Origin: Aplidium turbinatum
Taxonomy: Eukaryota > Chordata > Ascidiacea > Aplousobranchia > Polyclinidae
Assembly (NCBI GenBank): GCA_918807975.1
Contig: OU964921.1
Coordinates: 15,595,498 to 15,659,497 of the forward strand
DNA: 64,000 bases
Direction: 5' to 3'
The translations under genes and the position numbers were made by a program. Positions 59,446 to 64,000 of the stretch are shown here, piece after piece (within the stretch, counting starts at the first letter, position 1; each line of letters starts with the position of its first letter). Under the pieces are notes generated by a model, which saw nothing but the letters and a program-made list of their open reading frames with translations, did no database searches and was not told where the DNA came from.

Positions 59446-60770
59446 AAAATGGGATGATATTTAAGTGTTTTTTTTTAAATTCCTGCTTTACATTTAAACA
59501 TTGTTGGACAATGGATCACCATCCCCCAAAATAGCCTATGAGCTTTTCAGCTTTCTACATATTTTGGTTTTGCTTCCTAATTATAGACTTTCTTAGATAG
59601 CTTATTGTTTGGGGTAAAACGGACAGATCGATATCACTTGCAGCACAGCCTAAAAGACTACATAATTAATTGTTAATGCACTTATTTTCGTCTATTAGCC
59701 TATTTTGGAAAGGCAAAGTTTCAATTTCGTTATTTGTCCCTGCTTTCTATAGCTCTTCTTACACTTTTGGTCTATAAAGTATGTAGAAACTTTTTAAAAC
59801 ATAGTTTTCTTTGAATATTGAAACTAAATCTAGTAGTTACAAAAAATTTAGTACCAAACACTATCTGGTGATCTAATCTTGTTTAGTTTTTGAGTTATAG
59901 CGATTTTACCAAAAAAAGTTCCCGCGCTTTTCAAAGCAAGCAGCAAAAATTTCTCTCTCCAGGCCCAAATCAAAAAATGGATTCATAAAAATAATTAAGG
60001 CCTGGAGAAAAGCTAATTCTAGAAGAACCAAGCAGAAAATTTGATTGTAGTCATATCAACACCAAAACTATCAAAATCAACCAGGAAGTTGCAGAGATAA
60101 TTAAACTTGAAAAGACCTTCAGTTAGGCTAGCTAACAGGTCAGCAGTCATTGTTTGTTTGTTTTTTTGCATTTACGAAGATAATCACAGCTGCCAGTAAA
60201 ATCCTCAAGTTTAGAAGACAAAGTAAGTTAAAAAGACTCATTTTTGACTTTCTTACATTTTTTAAACCCAGCCATTATTTTTCACCCAACCGTTACTAAT
60301 AACCTTCAACCCAACCAAGACCAATTTCAGCACAAGCTCAACCATCAACACCAAAGAGGTTAATTTATTGGAAACAAATCAAATTTCAGAAGAAAAAAAG
60401 ATCAAATCTGGACAGTTTATTGTACGCTACCACTCCATTTTTTGTTTAATTTTAGTTTGTTATTCTATTAATTTGTAGTTCTACACAATTTTGAAGTGCA
60501 GTAATCAGATTCAGCTAGGTCAAGACTGACTAATATTTTTCCCCTAAGTTTCATCCTTTGTGACGTAATAATAATATTTTTGAAATCTTCACCTTCCGAA
60601 CTCGTATTTTTTTTTCTCGTACTGTATTTTACAATTCGTATTCCGACATTGATCGATATCATAAACCGACTAACTTAGGCTACGTCTACGTAAGTATATC
60701 CATTATCCTCGCCAGTCTTAATTCTCTTTTTAAGCTGCATATTTTAATCAGGTCATTTTAACACAATTCA
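59446..60770. other. Unassigned AT-rich DNA
   Basis: No frame with a recognisable product, no clear repeat pair and no RNA gene found. Confidence 0.45.
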
Positions 60771-61757
60771 TTTGATTCTATATCTGTCCCAATCATTTAA
60801 TGTGTCCAATGGAGTCAGACAAGGTGGGGTGTTAAGCCCCTATCTTTTTGCAGTATATATTGATCAGCTTTCTTATGAGCTCAATAAAACAAAAGTTGGT
60901 TGCTATGTTGGCAACTCTTGTCTAAACCATATTATGTTTGCTGATGACATTTGCTGCATCTCGCCTAGTTTGTGTGGCTTACAAAATTTGTTAGATGTTT
61001 GCCACAAGTATGCTGTTGAACATGAAATTACTTTCAATTCTAAAAAGTCATTTGGTATGTTATTTTCCCCAAAAAACTTTTATCTTTCACGTGCTCCTCT
61101 GCTACATCTAGGTAAATCTGAAATTGTCTTCACAGACTCTGTAAAATACCTGGGTGTATTTATTGAGAGTTCTCTCTCAGATGAAAATGATATTTCAAGG
61201 CAGGTACGCTCTCAGTACTGTGCTGCAAACAATGCAAAATCTCATTTCGCTAAATGCTCACCCTCTGTAAAAAACATTGTATTTCGCTCTTATTGTATGT
61301 CCTTTTACGCATCCCAGTTGTGGAACAAGTTTAGATTTTCTAGTATAAAACGATTACGTGTTGCTTACAATGATTCTTTTAGAATATTGCACAACTTGCC
61401 TCGTTATGTCAGTGCCCGTGAATATCAAGTAATGTATAATATAACAACGTTTGATGCTTTATTGAGAAAAAACATGTTTTCGTTTATCAACCGTTGCATT
61501 CACTCCTCCAATCGCTTTATATCAGACCTGATGTCATCTGATTGTTTTTATCGTTCTGAATACTTTCAATTCTTCCAACGCTCATTGTATATAAATTTGT
61601 AACAGTAGATAGCCCATTTAGTGAGCTTTTAAACCGACGGCATCCAAGGTGGCTCTCTGTGATCTTTGTGCATTTTCAGTTTGTGTATTATTTCGTTGTT
61701 TTTGTTTTGGATATGGACAACTTTGTTTGACGCAAATAAATAATAATAATAATAATA
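60771..61757 (+). mobile_element. 5'-truncated LINE
   Basis: Starts inside the reverse transcriptase and ends in a TAA-rich short repeat (AATAAATAATAATAATAATA). The 3' untranslated part runs 61603-61757. No target duplication found by eye. Confidence 0.82.
60772..61602 (+). pseudogene. LINE reverse transcriptase, C-terminal half
   Basis: A single open 276-codon frame: NGVRQGGVLSPYLFAVYIDQ (RT motif), HIMFADDICC (catalytic box, about 60934), FNSKKSFGMLF, VKYLGVFIESSLSDENDIS, then a thumb and C-terminal part to a natural stop. The finger and endonuclease parts are missing because the copy is 5'-truncated; the real start codon is gone, so the first ATG has no meaning. Family fits the CR1/Jockey group. 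The lack of inner stops points to a fairly recent insertion. Confidence 0.87.
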
Positions 61758-62043
61758 TATCACTGCTTGACGGAATTTTGCCCTGAGTTACCTTTCATCA
61801 ACTAAAGTACCGTAATTTAATTTAGTTCTTAGTTTCAAATTAAAATTATTACTTTGTCAATTTCCAAAATCCTTGCTAAATTAAATATTTCATAACGCAA
61901 TAATAGTGTTTTGTTTATTTTCTAAAGTGTTTCTCACACCACATAAACCAGACTTTATTTGTTCTTTTTCGGTGCTTGTTGGTCACCGTCCTATTTCGTC
62001 ACACATAAGTGAATTCTTTGATTATCCTGACTACAAGTTATAA
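61758..62043. other. Unassigned; possible LINE 5' region
   Basis: No gene seen. The part just before 62044 may be the 5' untranslated end of the next LINE, but its start is not marked. Confidence 0.35.
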
Positions 62044-64000
62044 ATGCAGGTGTTGGTGATTTTGCTTTTAATCTGTTTTGTTGTAAAGTCATTTTGTAAT
62101 CTTTCGTGTCCTGCGTTATTGGTTTTGTATTCATCTGTTGGTCATACTTTGTTTGTGGCAATGTCTGCGGATTGTAAAAATTTTTATTCAAAAAACTCCT
62201 TCTCTTTAACTAACAATATTAATAGGAACCAGCTATCGATTTTACATGTAAACATGAGAAGCCTATAGTTGGCAACTTTGAAAAATTAGAATCACTGCTT
62301 GTCGAAATGCAAGAAGCACCGGACCTTATTGCTGTGTCAGAAACCTGGCTGAATGAAAATCGATTGCATTTTGTTAGCTTGCAAGGCTATAATTTTGTCC
62401 ACTTTAATAACAAACAAACTGATGCTAAAATACAAGCAGGTGGTGTCGGGCTATACATAAGCAGTTCAATAAAGTATAATCAAATTAATAATTTAAGTCT
62501 AAACTTACAGGAATGCGAAGATCTCTGGGTGGATATTACTTTATCAAACAATAGACAGTGCACAGTTGGTGTAGTATACACTATACAGGCATCCCACAAA
62601 TAAGTTAATTGAGTTTCAAACCAAATTCTGTGAGTGCATTGATTCGTTAAATAATTTCAAAAAACAATATTACATTTGTGGTGATTTTAATATTGATATG
62701 TTAGCAAAGACAAAAAATTCTGCTGTAAAAAATTACTGTGATGCGTTTCTCTCTTTAGGCTGCAATCAATTAGTACAATCCCCAACCCGTGTAACTTCCA
62801 CAAGTTCAACTTTAATCGATCATGTATACAGCAACGACCAATCAAATAAAATTCAATGCCATGTTCTTATTCACGATGTTTCTGACCACTTTCCTATTGT
62901 AGTTGTGATAAACTCTGTAAAACCAAAACAAGAAAAATATACACAAAAAGTAAGGAACATGAAAAACTTTGTTGCTGATGAATTCGTTTGTGATCTGGAA
63001 AATAGCTTGACCAACCAATACACAGAAAGGAATGATTCAGTTCATAGCAAATTTAATCATTTCGTCGACACTTTTAATGACACTTTAAACAAGCATGCAC
63101 CTTTACGATTGTTGTCTCGAAGAGAAAGAAAACTCAAGACCAAACCATGGCTAACAAAAGGAATTTTGAACTCCATCAAAACTAAAAACAGACTATATCA
63201 CTTAAAAATAAAAGACCCAACAAACACTTCTGCACAAGCAACATACAAAAAGTACAGAAATGTACTTACTCATACCAAAGAGCAAGCAAAAAAAATGCAT
63301 TACAGTTTTCTTATTACGCAAAGCAAGCACAACAGTGGAAAAATATGGAAAACCATAAATGACATCATCAAGTACAAACATAAGCACACAGCTCACATAC
63401 CAGAAGAAATAATTAGCACTGACAATGAAAAAATATCTGACCCTGCACAAATAAGTAACTGTTTTAATGATTATTTCACAGAAATTGGTCCTTCCATGGC
63501 ATCTAAAATCCCTCTACCGTCTCCTGGCTCATTATTGAAATTGCAAAGTGTCCCATTCTCCTTTTTCCTAAAACCTGTCAATCAAGAAGAAGTATTAAAA
63601 CATCTTAATAATCTTTCTGTCTCTAAAAGTACAGGACATGATGGAATACCTATAAGATTTGTCAAACTATCCTCACCAATAATCGCCCCTTTCCTCACCA
63701 ACTTATTCAATGAGTGTATCGATAAAGGTGTATATCCTGATGTACTAAAGGTCGCTCAAGTTACCCCAATCTTCAAAAGTGGCTCCAGGAAAAATTGTTC
63801 CAACTATAGGCCCATATCACTATTGTCCCCCTTCACCAAAATATTCGAAAAATGCCTGTGTGAACAAATGTACAATTATCTAACAAAAAAAGACTTGATC
63901 ACACCACATCAGTATGGATTTAGACCACAATATTCCACTTCGTTAGCTGTGTCAAACGTTTGTGATAACATCTTAACTAACCTAGATAATAAAGATACAA
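62044..64000 (+). mobile_element. LINE ORF2 region, runs off the window
   Basis: Non-LTR element of the CR1 group, with an endonuclease then RT. Only small frame breaks are seen, so it is a younger copy than the LINE at 26.3 kb. It continues past 64000. Confidence 0.88.
62044..64000 (+). pseudogene. LINE endonuclease and reverse transcriptase, partial
   Basis: The frame opens with a hydrophobic stretch (MQVLVILLLICFVVKSFCNL) and LSILHVNMRSL, then endonuclease motifs VSETWLNE (about 62335), GGVGLYIS, GDFNID (about 62680) and SDHFPI (about 62880), a linker, and RT motifs TGHDGIPIRFVK, VTPIFKSGSRKNCSNYRPIS and YGFRPQYST at the edge. One base seems lost near 62262-62270 and the frame shifts again near 62580-62590, where TACACTATAC looks like a 7-bp duplication. 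From 62590 the frame is open to the end. YADD-type and C-terminal parts must lie beyond the window. Confidence 0.87.

Overview
This is repeat-rich, AT-rich animal DNA, probably from an aquatic invertebrate; the sequence alone does not name a species. The mix supports this: BEL/Pao and Ty3/Gypsy LTR elements, a Penelope-like element (PLE) with hammerhead ribozymes, CR1-like LINEs, P, hAT, mariner-type and Mutator-type DNA elements, a Polinton-like giant foldback and a gene with a GT-AG intron. I found no intact host gene, no rRNA and no convincing functional tRNA. Almost all of the window is mobile elements inserted into one another, and their target-site duplications (TSDs) let the order be read.

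Left third (1-26 kb). A near-whole BEL/Pao element (1201-9462, TSD ACTGG) lies beside a tandem array of 602-bp units. A PLE complex (10796-25469) sits inside array unit 2 with a 13-bp TSD; removing it restores a period of exactly 602 bp. The complex is an inverted pair. Copy A (minus strand) has pseudo-LTRs at both ends and is split by a P-superfamily element with a THAP-domain ORF (12469-14600, 8-bp TSD). Copy B (plus strand) is 5'-truncated and split by a second, shorter BEL/Pao element (16988-22899, TSD ATACT). Three hammerhead ribozymes mark the pseudo-LTRs.

Middle (26-50 kb). A broken CR1-like LINE (about 26.3-31.8 kb) carries a hAT element. It is followed by an 18-kb foldback (31805-49893) with 6.05-kb arms, AG...CT ends and a 6-bp TSD ATAGTA, as in Polintons/Mavericks, but with no Polinton gene. 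Its right arm alone carries two later insertions with clean duplications: a 5.35-kb TA-flanked element full of GGTAAGTTGAGCC motifs and a 606-bp hAT element. This shows the palindrome is old DNA and not a read artefact.

Right part (50-64 kb). A 2.36-kb element with 97-bp terminal inverted repeats (52396-54750) holds a broken gene whose motif order resembles FEN/XPG-type nucleases and ends in a Cys-rich tail. This is the best candidate for something undescribed. It is followed by LINE debris, the 3' part of a Ty3/Gypsy element (about 56.2-59.4 kb) carrying a Mutator-type element and LINE debris, a 5'-truncated LINE (60.8-61.8 kb) and a fairly fresh LINE that runs off the end of the window (62.0-64.0 kb).
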